Assembly (NCBI RefSeq): GCF_030687145.1
Contig: NZ_CP117460.1
Span: 3,844,001-3,908,000, forward strand
Direction of reading: 5' to 3'
Length of the DNA stretch: 64,000 nucleotides
Origin: Pseudomonas sp. FP1742
GTDB taxonomy: Bacteria > Pseudomonadota > Gammaproteobacteria > Pseudomonadales > Pseudomonadaceae
Part shown: piece after piece, positions 26,043 to 35,898 of the stretch
Position numbering within the stretch: the stretch's first letter is position 1
How the letters are laid out: each line of letters starts with the position of its first letter
Position numbers and translations under genes: made by a program
Notes under the pieces: model-generated
The model's input: only the letters and a program-made list of their open reading frames with translations
Told to the model about the DNA's origin: nothing
The model's database searches: none

Positions 26043-26098
26043 ATAGCCTCCTGACAAAGCTTCACCCTACAAAAATAACAATTCTGGAGAGACACACC

Positions 26099-27490
26099 AT
26101 GAGTGTGATCATTGCCTTGGCAGCCCTCGCGCTGCTGATGGTGGCTGCTTACCGTGGCTACAGCGTTATCCTCTTTGCCCCGATCGCCGCCCTCGGCGCC
26201 GTCCTGTTCACCGACCCTTCCGCCGTCGCCCCAGTCTTCACCGGGGTGTTCATGGAAAAAATGGTCGGCTTCGTCAAACTGTATTTCCCGGTGTTCCTGC
26301 TCGGTGCGGTGTTCGGCAAGCTGATCGAGCTGTCGGGCTTTTCCCGCTCCATCGTTGCGGCGGCGATTCGCTTGCTCGGCACCCGTCAGGCAATGCTGGT
26401 GATCGTGCTGGTCTGCGCCCTGCTCACGTACGGCGGCGTGTCGCTGTTTGTGGTGGTGTTTGCGGTGTACCCGTTTGCCGCCGAGATGTTCCGCCAGAGC
26501 AATATCCCCAAGCGCCTGATCCCGGCGACCATCGCCCTCGGCGCATTCTCGTTCACCATGGACGCCCTGCCCGGCACGCCGCAGATCCAGAACATCATCC
26601 CCAGCACCTTCTTCAACACTACTGCCTGGGCGGCGCCGTGGCTGGGTGTGATCGGCACGATTTTCGTGTTCTGTGCCGGCATGCTGTTTCTGCAGCGCCA
26701 GCGCAACAAGGCCCAGCGCACGGGTGAGGGTTACGGTTCAGAGCTGCGCAACGAGCCGGAAACCGCACCGGACATCCAACTGCCCAACCCGTGGATCGCG
26801 CTGTCGCCGCTGTTGCTGGTGGGCCTGATGAACCTGCTGTTCACCCGCTGGATTCCTGTGTGGTACGGCAAGACCCACAGCCTTTCGCTGCCGGGCATGG
26901 CCGCTCCGGTGACCACCGACATCGCCAAGCTGACGGCGATCTGGGCGGTCCAGGCTGCCTTGCTGGTGGGCATCATCATGGTGCTGGTGTTCGGCTTTAA
27001 GGCGATTCGTGGCAAGTTGGCCGAAGGCAGTAGAAGTGCGGTCAGCGGCGCGCTGCTGGCGGCGATGAACACGGCATCGGAATACGGTTTTGGGGCGGTG
27101 ATCGCCTCGTTGCCAGGCTTTCTGGTGCTGGCCGACTGGCTCAAGAGCATTCCCAACCCGTTGGTCAACGAAGCGATTACCGTGACCCTGCTGGCCGGTA
27201 TCACTGGCTCGGCGTCGGGCGGCATGAGCATCGCCTTGGCGGCCATGTCCGAGAGTTTCATCAGTGCCGCTCACGCCGCCAATATTCCGCTGGAAGTGCT
27301 GCACCGGGTCGCCGCGATGGCCAGTGGCGGCATGGACACCCTACCGCACAACGGCGCGGTGATTACCTTGCTGGCGGTCACCGGTTTGACCCACCGCGAG
27401 GCCTACAAAGACATTTTCTGTATTACGCTGATCAAGACACTCGCTGTTTTTGTGGTGATCGGTACTTTCTACGCCACTGGCATTGTGTGA
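26099..27490 (+). CDS. GntP-family permease, probable 3-hydroxybutyrate transporter
   Basis: A 463-residue transporter with about 12 hydrophobic segments, starting MSVIIALAALALLMVAAYRG after a GGAGA box. GntP-family traits include the FSFTMDALPGTPQIQN and ASGGMDTLPHNGAV segments. Members take up gluconate and other short carboxylates. The operon with bdhA and an acetoacetyl-CoA synthetase makes 3-hydroxybutyrate the most likely substrate. bdhA starts 7 bases downstream. Confidence 0.85.
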   Translation: MSVIIALAALALLMVAAYRGYSVILFAPIAALGAVLFTDPSAVAPVFTGVFMEKMVGFVKLYFPVFLLGAVFGKLIELSGFSRSIVAAAIRLLGTRQAMLVIVLVCALLTYGGVSLFVVVFAVYPFAAEMFRQSNIPKRLIPATIALGAFSFTMDALPGTPQIQNIIPSTFFNTTAWAAPWLGVIGTIFVFCAGMLFLQRQRNKAQRTGEGYGSELRNEPETAPDIQLPNPWIALSPLLLVGLMNLLFTRWIPVWYGKTHSLSLPGMAAPVTTDIAKLTAIWAVQAALLVGIIMVLVFGFKAIRGKLAEGSRSAVSGALLAAMNTASEYGFGAVIASLPGFLVLADWLKSIPNPLVNEAITVTLLAGITGSASGGMSIALAAMSESFISAAHAANIPLEVLHRVAAMASGGMDTLPHNGAVITLLAVTGLTHREAYKDIFCITLIKTLAVFVVIGTFYATGIV

Positions 27491-27497
27491 GGTATTC

Positions 27498-28271
27498 ATG
27501 ACGACTCTTTCGGGCAAGACCGCACTGGTCACCGGTTCCACCAGCGGCATCGGTCTGGGGATCGCCCTGAGCCTGGCCAAGGCCGGCGCCAACCTGATCC
27601 TCAACGGTTTCGGCGATGCGTCCTCAGTGATTGCGGAGGTCGAACAATTCGGCGGCAAGGTCGGCCATCACCCCGCCGACGTCAGCGACCCGGTGCAGAT
27701 CGCCGACATGATCGAGTACGCCGAGCGTGAGTTCGGCGGCGTGGATATCCTGGTCAACAACGCCGGCATCCAGCACGTGGCGTCGGTGGAAGATTTTCCG
27801 GTGGAACGCTGGGACTCGATCATTGCGATCAACCTGTCATCGGTGTTTCACAGCACCCGCTTGAGCCTGCCAGGCATGCGTACCAAGGGCTGGGGCCGGA
27901 TCATCAACATCGCGTCGGTACACGGCCAGGTCGGTTCGGTGGGCAAGGCGGCGTACGTCGCGGCCAAGCATGGCGTGATCGGCCTGACCAAAGTGGTCGG
28001 CCTGGAAACCGCCACTACCAACGTCACCTGCAACGCCATTTGCCCGGGCTGGGTGCTGACGCCGCTGGTGCAGAAGCAGATCGATGATCGCGCCGCGACC
28101 GGGATCGACCCGCAGCAGGCGCAACACGACTTGCTGGCCGAGAAACAGCCGTCCCTGGAATTCGTGACGCCGCCGCAGCTGGGTGAGTTGGTACTGTTTT
28201 TATGCAGCGAAGCGGGTAGCCAGGTGCGTGGCGCTGCGTGGAATATAGATGGTGGGTGGCTGGCGCAGTAG
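27498..28271 (+). CDS. bdhA: 3-hydroxybutyrate dehydrogenase
   Basis: A 257-residue short-chain dehydrogenase oxidising (R)-3-hydroxybutyrate to acetoacetate with NAD. The cofactor motif TGSTSGIG is at residues 12-19, NNAG at about 87-90, the catalytic Ser in INIASVHGQVGS and the Tyr-Lys pair in AAYVAAKHG. Features typical of BdhA are the CNAICPGWVLTPLVQKQI segment and the C-terminal WNIDGGWLAQ. It follows the permease by 7 bases with a GAGGT box. Confidence 0.94.
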   Translation: MTTLSGKTALVTGSTSGIGLGIALSLAKAGANLILNGFGDASSVIAEVEQFGGKVGHHPADVSDPVQIADMIEYAEREFGGVDILVNNAGIQHVASVEDFPVERWDSIIAINLSSVFHSTRLSLPGMRTKGWGRIINIASVHGQVGSVGKAAYVAAKHGVIGLTKVVGLETATTNVTCNAICPGWVLTPLVQKQIDDRAATGIDPQQAQHDLLAEKQPSLEFVTPPQLGELVLFLCSEAGSQVRGAAWNIDGGWLAQ

Positions 28272-28285
28272 CTTGCCGCCATACC

Positions 28286-28449
28286 CTGTGGCGAGAGGGC
28301 TTTTTTGGAGAGGGAGGCTTGTCTGTGGCGAGGGGGCTTGCCCCCCAGATAGACGCCGCACCCTCGCTGATGCACAGTGAGTCGAGCGGGCGACTGCTTC
28401 GCAGCCGAACGGGGGCAAGCCCCCTCGCCACAAAAGCGCTCTTGCCACA
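28286..28449. repeat. Second-family REP cluster
   Basis: Several copies of a different REP core, TGGCGAGGGGGCTTGCCCC (about 28324-28343) and its inverse GGGGCAAGCCCCCTCGCCACAA (about 28412-28433, given in part), with degenerate copies either side. It lies between bdhA and the synthetase. Confidence 0.85.
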
Positions 28450-28490
28450 AAAAGCCTGTGTGTTATGCATAAATAAGAAGAGGCCAAGCC

Positions 28491-30446
28491 ATGTCCGACA
28501 TCCTCTGGCAACCCGGCACCGAGCGCATCGGCAAGAGCCGCATGGAGGCCTTCCGGCGTTTCGTCAATCAGCGACACACCCTTGAAATCGCCGACTACCC
28601 TGCCTTGCACCAATGGAGCATCGATCAGCGGGAAGCCTTCTGGCAGGCCATCGTCGATTTCTTCGACATCCGTTTTCACGATCAGCCGGACGCGGTGCTG
28701 ATCGAAGGTGCGCAAATGCCCAGCGCCCAGTGGTTTCCCGGCGCCACCCTGAACTTCGCCGAACACCTGCTGCGCCGTCGTGACGATGCCGTGGCAGTGG
28801 TCGCCATCGGCGAAAACGGCCAGCGGGAACAGCTGACCTGGGCCGAACTGGCAAGCCAGGTCGCCGGTTTTCAAAACGGCCTGAAAGCCGCCGGTGTCGG
28901 CCTGGGCGATCGCGTGGCGGCGTGCATGCCGAACACCTGGCAAACCCTGGTGGCCATGCTCGCCACCACCAGCCTGGGTGCGATCTGGTCCTGTTCTTCA
29001 CCCGATTTCGGCACTCATGGAGTGATCGATCGCTTCGGCCAGATCGAGCCGAAAGTGCTGATCACTTGCGCCGGTTACCGCTACGCCGGCAAAGAGATCG
29101 ACCAGACCACCAAGGTCAATGAAATCCTCGGACAACTGCCATCCTTGCAGCAATTGATCGTTGTGCCTTACGCACGTCCTCAGGCGCGTATCGAGGATTT
29201 CCGCTGCCAGGCCAACGTGACGCTGTGGGACGATTTTTACGAGCCGGGCGGCGAGCCGCAATTCGTTCCCGTGCCCTTCGCCCATCCGCTGTACATCCTC
29301 TACTCCAGCGGCACCACCGGCGTGCCGAAGTGCATTGTGCACGGCACCGGCGGCGTGCTGCTGCAACACGTCAAGGAACATGGCCTGCACACCGACCTCG
29401 GTGCCGGTGACCGTTTGTTCTACTACACCACCTGCGGCTGGATGATGTGGAATTGGCTGGTCTCGGCGTTGGCCGTCGGCAGCGCCGTGGTGCTGTATGA
29501 CGGCTCGCCGTTTCATCCAGGGCCGGAGCGCTTGATCGACCTGATCGACGACGAACGCCTCAATGTCTTCGGCACCAGCCCGAAATTCCTCACCGCGCTG
29601 GAAAGCAATGGCTTGAAGCCGTGCGACAGTCATGACCTCGGCAGCCTGAAAACCATCCTGTCCACCGGCTCGGCGCTGTCGCCACAAAGCTTCGATTACG
29701 TCTACCGCGCGTTCAAGTCCGACCTGTGCCTGTCTTCGATGTCCGGTGGTACTGATATCGTTTCGTGCTTTGTGATTGGCAACCCGGTCCTGCCGGTGCG
29801 CCGTGGTGAGATGCAATGCAAGAGCCTGGGCATGGCGGTCGAAGTGTGGAACGACGATGGCAAGCCCGTGATCGGTGAAAAAGGCGAACTGGTGTGCACC
29901 CGGCATTTTCCGGCCATGCCCATCGGCTTGTGGAACGACCCGCAACAGGAAAAGCTGCGCGCTTCGTATTTCAGCCTGTTCCCCGGCGTCTGGGCCCAGG
30001 GCGATTACGCCGAACAACTGCCCCATGGCGGCATGCTGATCCACGGCCGCTCCGACGCGGTGCTCAACCCCGGCGGCGTACGCATCGGCACGGCGGAAAT
30101 CTACCGTCAGGTGGAGAAAGTCCCGCAGGTGCTGGACAGCGTGGCCATCGGTCAGCAATGGCAGGATGACGTACGGGTGGTGCTGTTCGTGAAATTGCGC
30201 GACGGTGTCGAACTGGACGAAACCCTGCAACAACAGATTCGCCAGGTCATTCGTGCCAACACCACGCCGCGACATGTGCCGGCAAAGATTGTTGCGGTGA
30301 CGGATATCCCACGGACCATCAGCGGCAAGGTGGTCGAGCTGGCGGTGAGGAATGTGGTGCATGACCAGAAAGTGAAGAACACCGATGCACTGGCCAACCC
30401 CGAAGCGCTGGAGCAATTTCGAAACCGCCCCGAACTGAACGACTGA
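28491..30446 (+). CDS. Acetoacetyl-CoA synthetase
   Basis: A 651-residue acyl-adenylate-forming enzyme converting acetoacetate, ATP and CoA to acetoacetyl-CoA. The AMP-binding signature YSSGTTGVPK is at about residue 270; DRLFYYTTCGWMMWNWLVSA, characteristic of AacS, follows; the C-terminal hinge region has GRSDAVLNPGGVRIGTAEIY and the catalytic lysine in PRTISGKVVEL. It completes the route 3-hydroxybutyrate to acetoacetate to acetoacetyl-CoA. A REP cluster separates it from bdhA, so it may have its own promoter. Confidence 0.93.
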   Translation: MSDILWQPGTERIGKSRMEAFRRFVNQRHTLEIADYPALHQWSIDQREAFWQAIVDFFDIRFHDQPDAVLIEGAQMPSAQWFPGATLNFAEHLLRRRDDAVAVVAIGENGQREQLTWAELASQVAGFQNGLKAAGVGLGDRVAACMPNTWQTLVAMLATTSLGAIWSCSSPDFGTHGVIDRFGQIEPKVLITCAGYRYAGKEIDQTTKVNEILGQLPSLQQLIVVPYARPQARIEDFRCQANVTLWDDFYEPGGEPQFVPVPFAHPLYILYSSGTTGVPKCIVHGTGGVLLQHVKEHGLHTDLGAGDRLFYYTTCGWMMWNWLVSALAVGSAVVLYDGSPFHPGPERLIDLIDDERLNVFGTSPKFLTALESNGLKPCDSHDLGSLKTILSTGSALSPQSFDYVYRAFKSDLCLSSMSGGTDIVSCFVIGNPVLPVRRGEMQCKSLGMAVEVWNDDGKPVIGEKGELVCTRHFPAMPIGLWNDPQQEKLRASYFSLFPGVWAQGDYAEQLPHGGMLIHGRSDAVLNPGGVRIGTAEIYRQVEKVPQVLDSVAIGQQWQDDVRVVLFVKLRDGVELDETLQQQIRQVIRANTTPRHVPAKIVAVTDIPRTISGKVVELAVRNVVHDQKVKNTDALANPEALEQFRNRPELND

Positions 30447-30460
30447 CGCCGTAGATCTAT

Positions 30461-30550
30461 TGTGGGAGCGGGCTTGCTCGCGAAAGCGGCCTATCAGACA
30501 ACATCAATGTTGAATGTGAAATCGCCTTCGCGAGCAAGCCCGCTCCCACA
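30461..30550. repeat. REPIN
   Basis: Inverted REP pair between the convergent synthetase gene and the PilT/PilU-like gene: TGTGGGAGCGGGCTTGCTCG at 30461 and its inverse ending at 30550. Confidence 0.92.
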
Positions 30551-30572
30551 TTTTTGATCAGCGTCGGTCCCT

Positions 30573-31682
30573 TCAGTCCACTAATCCCCATTCCCCCGGC
30601 AGTGAATGGGGACCGGGCGTAGCCTCGGCGTGCAGTTTCAGGCGCAAGCGCAAGTTGTTCACCGAATCGGCATGTTTCAACGCCTCTGCCTCATCAATGG
30701 CGCCCTCGGCAAGCAATTCGAACAGCGCACCATCAAACGTCTGCATTCCCGCCTCTGAAGACTTCTCCATGATGCTCTTGAGTTCGCCAAACTCATTGCG
30801 GCGAATCAAGTCACCAATGGTCGGCGTTCCCAGCATCACCTCCACCGCCGCCCGGCGCTGCCCATCGCGGGTACGCACCAAACGCTGGGAAACAAACGCC
30901 TTGAGGTTATTGCCCAGGTCATTGAGCAATTGCGCCCTGCGTTCCTCGGGAAAGAAGTTGATAATCCGGTCCAGCGCCTGATTGGCGTTGTGCGCATGTA
31001 ACGTGGAAATCACCAAATGACCGGTATCGGCAAACGCCAGCGCATGCTCCATGGTTTCGCGGTCGCGGATTTCACCGATCAACACCACGTCCGGTGCCTG
31101 GCGCAGGGTGTTTTTCAACGCGGCATGAAAACTGCGGGTATCGACACCGACCTCGCGCTGATTGACGATCGACTTTTTGTGCCGATGGATAAACTCGACG
31201 GGGTCTTCGATGGTGATGATATGGCCGCTACTATGGCGGTTGCGGTAGTCGATCAATGCCGCCAGCGAGGTCGACTTGCCGGAGCCGGTCGACCCGACGA
31301 ACAGTATCAACCCCTGTTTGAGCATCACCGTTTCGAGCAGCACCGGCGGCAGCTTGAGGTCTTCGAAGCGCGGGATGTCGAGTTTGATGTTGCGCGCCAC
31401 GATGGACACATCGTTGCGCTGCTTGAAGATATTGAGTCGAAAGCGCCCGACCCCGGCCAGGGAAAGCGCCAGGTTCATTTCCAGGTCCCGATCGAACTCC
31501 AGGCGTTGTTCGGCGTCCATGATGGACGCGGCAATGGCCGCCACTTCTCCCGGTTTGAATGGTTGCTCGGCCAGGGCTTTGAGCACACCGTCAAATTTCG
31601 CGCTGGGTGGCGCGCCCGTGGACAGGTAAAGATCGGAGCCATTGCGGCTGGCCAGAATCTGCAACAGTGCATCGATTTCCAT
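30573..31682 (-). CDS. PilT/PilU-family type IV pilus ATPase
   Basis: A 369-residue hexameric-type secretion ATPase. Walker A GSTGSGKS at about 130, Asp box region ITIEDPVEFIH, Walker B VVLIGEIRDRETM and His box LVISTLHAHNANQALDRII are intact. Retraction ATPases of this group pull pili back for twitching. The ATG at 31682 (MEIDALLQIL) matches the family start. No pilus genes are adjacent; it is divergent from a hybrid kinase with a 118-base gap. It may be PilU or an additional PilT-like copy. Confidence 0.85.
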   Translation of the reverse strand: MEIDALLQILASRNGSDLYLSTGAPPSAKFDGVLKALAEQPFKPGEVAAIAASIMDAEQRLEFDRDLEMNLALSLAGVGRFRLNIFKQRNDVSIVARNIKLDIPRFEDLKLPPVLLETVMLKQGLILFVGSTGSGKSTSLAALIDYRNRHSSGHIITIEDPVEFIHRHKKSIVNQREVGVDTRSFHAALKNTLRQAPDVVLIGEIRDRETMEHALAFADTGHLVISTLHAHNANQALDRIINFFPEERRAQLLNDLGNNLKAFVSQRLVRTRDGQRRAAVEVMLGTPTIGDLIRRNEFGELKSIMEKSSEAGMQTFDGALFELLAEGAIDEAEALKHADSVNNLRLRLKLHAEATPGPHSLPGEWGLVD

Positions 31683-31800
31683 GGCAAAAAGCACCCGCGA
31701 AGCATTCAATGAAAAAAATGACCCCATGCGGGTCATCCAGCGTCTACCGCCTTGCAAGGATAGTAGACGCCGCCACACAGACTATGCGCAGGACATGTAG

Positions 31801-34338
31801 ATGAACGCACCACCAACCGCCAGCGATGCCCAGGCCTTGATTGCTCGACTGGACTGGACAAACAGTCCGCTGGGCGCCGCCGAAAACTGGCCACAGAGCC
31901 TGCGCACCGCCGTGGACATCGTGATCCACTCGCCGATGCCCATGCTGTTGCTGTGGGGGACGCAACTCACGCAGATCTACAACGACGGCTTCGCCTTCCT
32001 CGCCGGCAGCAAACACCCTCACGCTTTCGGACAACCGACGCACCTGATCTGGCCAGAACTGAAAGATTTTACCGACCCGATTTACAGCGCCGTCCTACAG
32101 GGACAGGTACGGACCTACAGCGAACAGCGCTTCACCTTGCAGCGCGACGGTCGGGATTCTGACTTCTGGCTGGATTTGACCTACAGCCCCATTCGCAATG
32201 AAAGCGCCGAGGTCGCCGGGATTCTGGTCACGGCCATCGAAACCAACGAACGCCGCCGCATCGCTCTGGAGCTCGAACAACGCTCCGCCGCCAGCCTCAA
32301 GGCCCAGCAAGAAACCGAGCAGCGTCTGCAACTGGCACTCGCCGCCACCGATGCCGTCGGCACCTGGGACTGGGACATTGGCGAAGACCGCTTTATCGCC
32401 GATGCGCACTTCGCGCAATTGCATGGCATAGATCCAGCCATGGCCAGCCAGTTGCCGATCAGCGAATACCTCCACGGCGTGCACCCGGAAGACCGGGCCA
32501 TGATTGCCCGCAGCATCAAGCACTGCATTACCCATGGCAGCGAGTACGCCGAGGAATATCGCTTGCTGCAAGCCGACGGCCAATTGCGCTGGGTGTTTGC
32601 CCGGGGTCGTTGCTACAAGGATCACCATGGCCGGCCGATCCGTTTCCTCGGCGCCGCGCTGGACCTGACCGAACGCAAAAACATCGAACAGGCCCTGCGC
32701 CAAAGCCAGACCGAGCTGCAACTGATCATCAACGCCATGCCGATCCTGATCAGTTACGTGGACCGCGAAGAGCGCTTTCGCCTGAACAATGCCGCCTACC
32801 TTGAATGGTATGGCCTGACGCCCCAGGAGCTTTACGGCCGCACCATTCGCGAAGTGCTGGGTGATGAAGCCTATGCCCTGCGCGCCGAACACATCGCCGA
32901 GGCGCTGAAAGGCAAGACCTGTTGTTTCAGCATCAGCGCCGACCACCGCGACGGCAGCACCCGCCAGGCCCTGATGAACTACCTGCCACGCCACGGTGCG
33001 GACGGCGCGGTGAATGGTTTCTACATCTTCGTGATCGACGAGACCGAGCGCAAACAGACCGAAGAAGCCCTGCGCAACCTCAACGAAACCCTTGAAGAAC
33101 GCGTGAGCGCCCGCACCCGGCAACTGGCCGAAGCCAACCAGCGACTGCAGAACGAGATGTTCGAGCGCGAGCGCGCCGAAGATGCCTTGCGGCATGCGCA
33201 GAAAATGGAAGCAGTCGGTCAGCTCACCGGCGGCATCGCCCATGACTTCAACAACATGCTCACCGGGATCATCGGCAGCCTCGATTTGATGCAGCGCTAC
33301 ATCGCCGACGGGCGCGCAGCCGAGATCGGTCGTTTCACCGAAGCGGCGGTGTCCTCAGCCCATCGCGCCGCCGCCCTGACCCACCGGTTGCTGGCATTCT
33401 CCCGGCGTCAGTCACTGGATCGCAAGCCACTGGACGCCAACCAGCTGGTGCATTCCCTGGAAGACTTGCTCAGCCGGACCAAGGGCGATCACATCGAACT
33501 CAAACTGAAGCTGGCCGATGAGGTCTGGCCGGTCAGTACCGATGTCAGCCAACTGGAAAACGCCTTGCTCAACCTCGTGATCAACGCCCGGGATGCGATG
33601 CCCGATGGCGGCGAGTTGTTGATCGAGACCGCCAATGTTCACCTCGACGGCAGCGACGTCACCCCGCTGGAGCCGGTCAGGGCCGGGGACTACCTGATGA
33701 TTGCCGTCAGCGACAACGGCGCCGGCATGACCCCATCGGTACTGGCCAAGGCCTTCGATCCGTTCTTCACCACCAAACCCATCGGCCAGGGCACCGGCCT
33801 TGGGTTGTCGATGATCTATGGTTTCGCCCAGCAGTCGGGCGGGCACGTCAGCCTGCATAGCCTGCCGGGCCAGGGCACCAGCGTTCGCCTGTATTTGCCA
33901 CGGTTGCACGTCGCCCTGCCGGAACACGCTCAGCTGCCGGTCACCGGCGAAGCACCGCCAGCGGTTGCCGGTGAAACCGTGGTGTTGGTGGAAGACGATC
34001 CGGCGGTGCGCATGCTGGTACTCGACCTGCTCAAAGAGTTGGGTTACCACGCCCATGAAGCCGAAGATGCGCAGAGCGCCCTGCCCTTGCTGGAGTCCGA
34101 CCTGCGGGTCGATCTGCTGGTAACCGATGTCGGGCTGCCGGGCATGAACGGTCGGCAACTGGCGGAAATCGCACGTCAGCACCGCCCGGAACTCAAAGTG
34201 CTGTTTATTACCGGTTATGCCGAGAAAGCCGCCGAACGCCAGGGTTTCCTGGAGGAAGGCATGGACATGGTGGCCAAACCCTTTTCCATGGACCTGCTGG
34301 CCAACAAGATTCGCACGATGATCGGCCAAGCCGGCTGA
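31801..34338 (+). CDS. PAS-containing hybrid histidine kinase
   Basis: An 845-residue sensor kinase without membrane segments. Three PAS domains occupy about 20-155, 165-295 and 305-415; a coiled coil (LNETLEERVSARTRQLAEAN) leads into HisKA with phospho-acceptor His481 in GGIAHDFNN. The ATPase domain has NLVINARDAMPDGG and GTGLGLSMIYG. A C-terminal receiver has its phospho-acceptor Asp776 in LLVTDVGLPGMNG. The HDFNN type of H-box places it with orphan hybrid kinases common in pseudomonads. Signal and partner are unknown. Confidence 0.9.
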   Translation: MNAPPTASDAQALIARLDWTNSPLGAAENWPQSLRTAVDIVIHSPMPMLLLWGTQLTQIYNDGFAFLAGSKHPHAFGQPTHLIWPELKDFTDPIYSAVLQGQVRTYSEQRFTLQRDGRDSDFWLDLTYSPIRNESAEVAGILVTAIETNERRRIALELEQRSAASLKAQQETEQRLQLALAATDAVGTWDWDIGEDRFIADAHFAQLHGIDPAMASQLPISEYLHGVHPEDRAMIARSIKHCITHGSEYAEEYRLLQADGQLRWVFARGRCYKDHHGRPIRFLGAALDLTERKNIEQALRQSQTELQLIINAMPILISYVDREERFRLNNAAYLEWYGLTPQELYGRTIREVLGDEAYALRAEHIAEALKGKTCCFSISADHRDGSTRQALMNYLPRHGADGAVNGFYIFVIDETERKQTEEALRNLNETLEERVSARTRQLAEANQRLQNEMFERERAEDALRHAQKMEAVGQLTGGIAHDFNNMLTGIIGSLDLMQRYIADGRAAEIGRFTEAAVSSAHRAAALTHRLLAFSRRQSLDRKPLDANQLVHSLEDLLSRTKGDHIELKLKLADEVWPVSTDVSQLENALLNLVINARDAMPDGGELLIETANVHLDGSDVTPLEPVRAGDYLMIAVSDNGAGMTPSVLAKAFDPFFTTKPIGQGTGLGLSMIYGFAQQSGGHVSLHSLPGQGTSVRLYLPRLHVALPEHAQLPVTGEAPPAVAGETVVLVEDDPAVRMLVLDLLKELGYHAHEAEDAQSALPLLESDLRVDLLVTDVGLPGMNGRQLAEIARQHRPELKVLFITGYAEKAAERQGFLEEGMDMVAKPFSMDLLANKIRTMIGQAG

Positions 34339-34405
34339 GTTGAGGCATAATCGCGCGCCCCACGCTGGCACCAACATAGCCACCACCGTTGCAAGGTACG
34401 CCCCA

Positions 34406-34681
34406 ATGAAAGCCCAAGCCCGCCATATACTGGTGAAAACCTCGGAAGAAGCCGAGCAGCTCAAACAACGCATCGCCAAGGGCGAAGCCTTCGATGTGCT
34501 GGCCAAGAAATACTCCACCTGCCCGTCCGGCAAACGCGGTGGCGATCTTGGCGAAGTGCGGCCCGGGCAAATGGTCGGGGCGATCGATGCGGTGATCTTT
34601 AAAAAACCGCTGCGGGTGGTACATGGGCCGATCAAGAGCAAGTTCGGGTATCACCTGGTGCAGGTGTTTTACCGGGATTGA
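34406..34681 (+). CDS. Parvulin-type peptidyl-prolyl isomerase, second copy
   Basis: A 91-residue cytoplasmic parvulin (MKAQARHILVKTSEEAEQLK, KKYSTCPSGKRGGDLGEVRPG, GPIKSKFGYHLVQVF). It has the same layout as the protein at 18265-18546, showing two PpiC paralogues in this stretch. It follows the hybrid kinase by 67 bases. Confidence 0.92.
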   Translation: MKAQARHILVKTSEEAEQLKQRIAKGEAFDVLAKKYSTCPSGKRGGDLGEVRPGQMVGAIDAVIFKKPLRVVHGPIKSKFGYHLVQVFYRD

Positions 34682-34700
34682 TCGGTTGGCTTCAGGGCCC

Positions 34701-34794
34701 CTTCGCGAGCAAGCCCGCTCCCACATTAGATCTTCAGTGAACACATAATGGGTGAACACCACCGATCAAATGTGGGAGCGGGCTTGCTCGCGAA
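34701..34794. repeat. REPIN
   Basis: Inverted REP pair between the parvulin and kdgK 3' ends; the left arm starts CTTCGCGAGCAAGCCCGCTC, the right arm ends GGGCTTGCTCGCGAA. Confidence 0.92.
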
Positions 34795-34824
34795 CCGATT
34801 GCGCAGCAAGCGGCCATCCTCCGC

Positions 34825-35757
34825 TTACCTTGGAATCAACGCCCCGGGAACTTGAATCACCCGACTCGCCAACCGATGCCCGGCCTCGGCAGCCTCGACC
34901 GGGCTACCGCCCTTGAGGCGGCAAGCCAGATACGCCGCACTGAACGAATCCCCCGCCGCCGTGGTGTCCACCACCCGCTCAACCACCTGCGCCGGCACTT
35001 CGAACGACTCACCGCCACAACGAATCAGACACGCCTCGGCACCGCGCTTGAGCACCACTTCGGGGGTGCCCATCTGTTCGTAGGCGGCAAACACTGCCGC
35101 GCAATCAGAAAAGTGGAACAACGCCTGCTCGTCATCAACCGTCAGCAACGCCAGGTCGACATAAGGCAGCACACGGCGATAAGCCGCCCGCGCGTCCTCG
35201 ACCGAGGCCCACAGACGTGGTCGATAATTGTTGTCGAACACGATCCGCGCATCCCGGTGCCGGGCTTCGATCAAGGTCTCCAGGAGTTTTTCCCGGCCCT
35301 GCTCACCGAGCACCGCCAGGGTAATGCCGCTGAAATACAACACGTCGTAATCCGGCAGTGCCGCCAGGATTGGCGCGGCCGCCGGAGTGGTGAAGCAATC
35401 GCGCACAGCCGCTTCGTTGCGCCAGTAGAGAAAACGTCGCTCGCCAGCCGCGTCGGTCTGGATGCAGTACAGGCCGGGCAAGCGACCGGGCAAACGCTGG
35501 ACCATGCCCAGGCCGATGTGTTCGCTGGCCCAGCTCTGGCACATCGCGTCGCTGAAACTGTCATCGCCCAGGGCGGTGACGTAATCCACCGAGCCGCCAT
35601 CGCCCAACTCACGGGCCAGGTAGACCGCAGTGTTCAAGGTATCGCCGCCGAAGCTTTGTTGCAGCGAGCCGTCGGCGCGCTGCTGCAGTTCGATCATGCA
35701 CTCGCCGATCAGGGCGATGCGCGGGATGTGGGGGCCCAGGGTGTTGATGCTGCTCAT
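34825..35757 (-). CDS. kdgK: PfkB-family kinase, probable 2-keto-3-deoxygluconate kinase
   Basis: A 310-residue ribokinase-fold sugar kinase. The N-terminal part has IALIGECMIELQQ and FGGDTLNTAVYLAREL; the C-terminal PfkB signature VDTTAAGDSFSAAYLACRL carries the catalytic base Asp270. The E-C-M-I-E-L start and the GRLPGLYCIQTDAAGERRF segment fit KdgK. It would phosphorylate 2-keto-3-deoxygluconate to KDPG, an Entner-Doudoroff intermediate. The ATG at 35757 is the family start. It is the last gene of a leftward cluster with a PLP-dependent deaminase, IclR regulator, RidA and ABC importer. Confidence 0.88.
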   Translation of the reverse strand: MSSINTLGPHIPRIALIGECMIELQQRADGSLQQSFGGDTLNTAVYLARELGDGGSVDYVTALGDDSFSDAMCQSWASEHIGLGMVQRLPGRLPGLYCIQTDAAGERRFLYWRNEAAVRDCFTTPAAAPILAALPDYDVLYFSGITLAVLGEQGREKLLETLIEARHRDARIVFDNNYRPRLWASVEDARAAYRRVLPYVDLALLTVDDEQALFHFSDCAAVFAAYEQMGTPEVVLKRGAEACLIRCGGESFEVPAQVVERVVDTTAAGDSFSAAYLACRLKGGSPVEAAEAGHRLASRVIQVPGALIPR

Positions 35758-35800
35758 CGTTGTGGGGTCTCTGGTGTTTCGGTGGTGTCTGGGCGGACGT

Positions 35801-35878
35801 CTTCGCGAGCAAGCCCGCTCCCACAGGGGTCTTGTGAACACTGAAGATCCAATGTGGGAGCGGGCTTGCTCGCGAAGG
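35801..35878. repeat. REPIN
   Basis: Inverted REP pair filling the gap between the deaminase and kdgK, which are otherwise in the same direction. Confidence 0.92.
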
Positions 35879-35898
35879 ACGCGCCTCGGTTCTAAACC

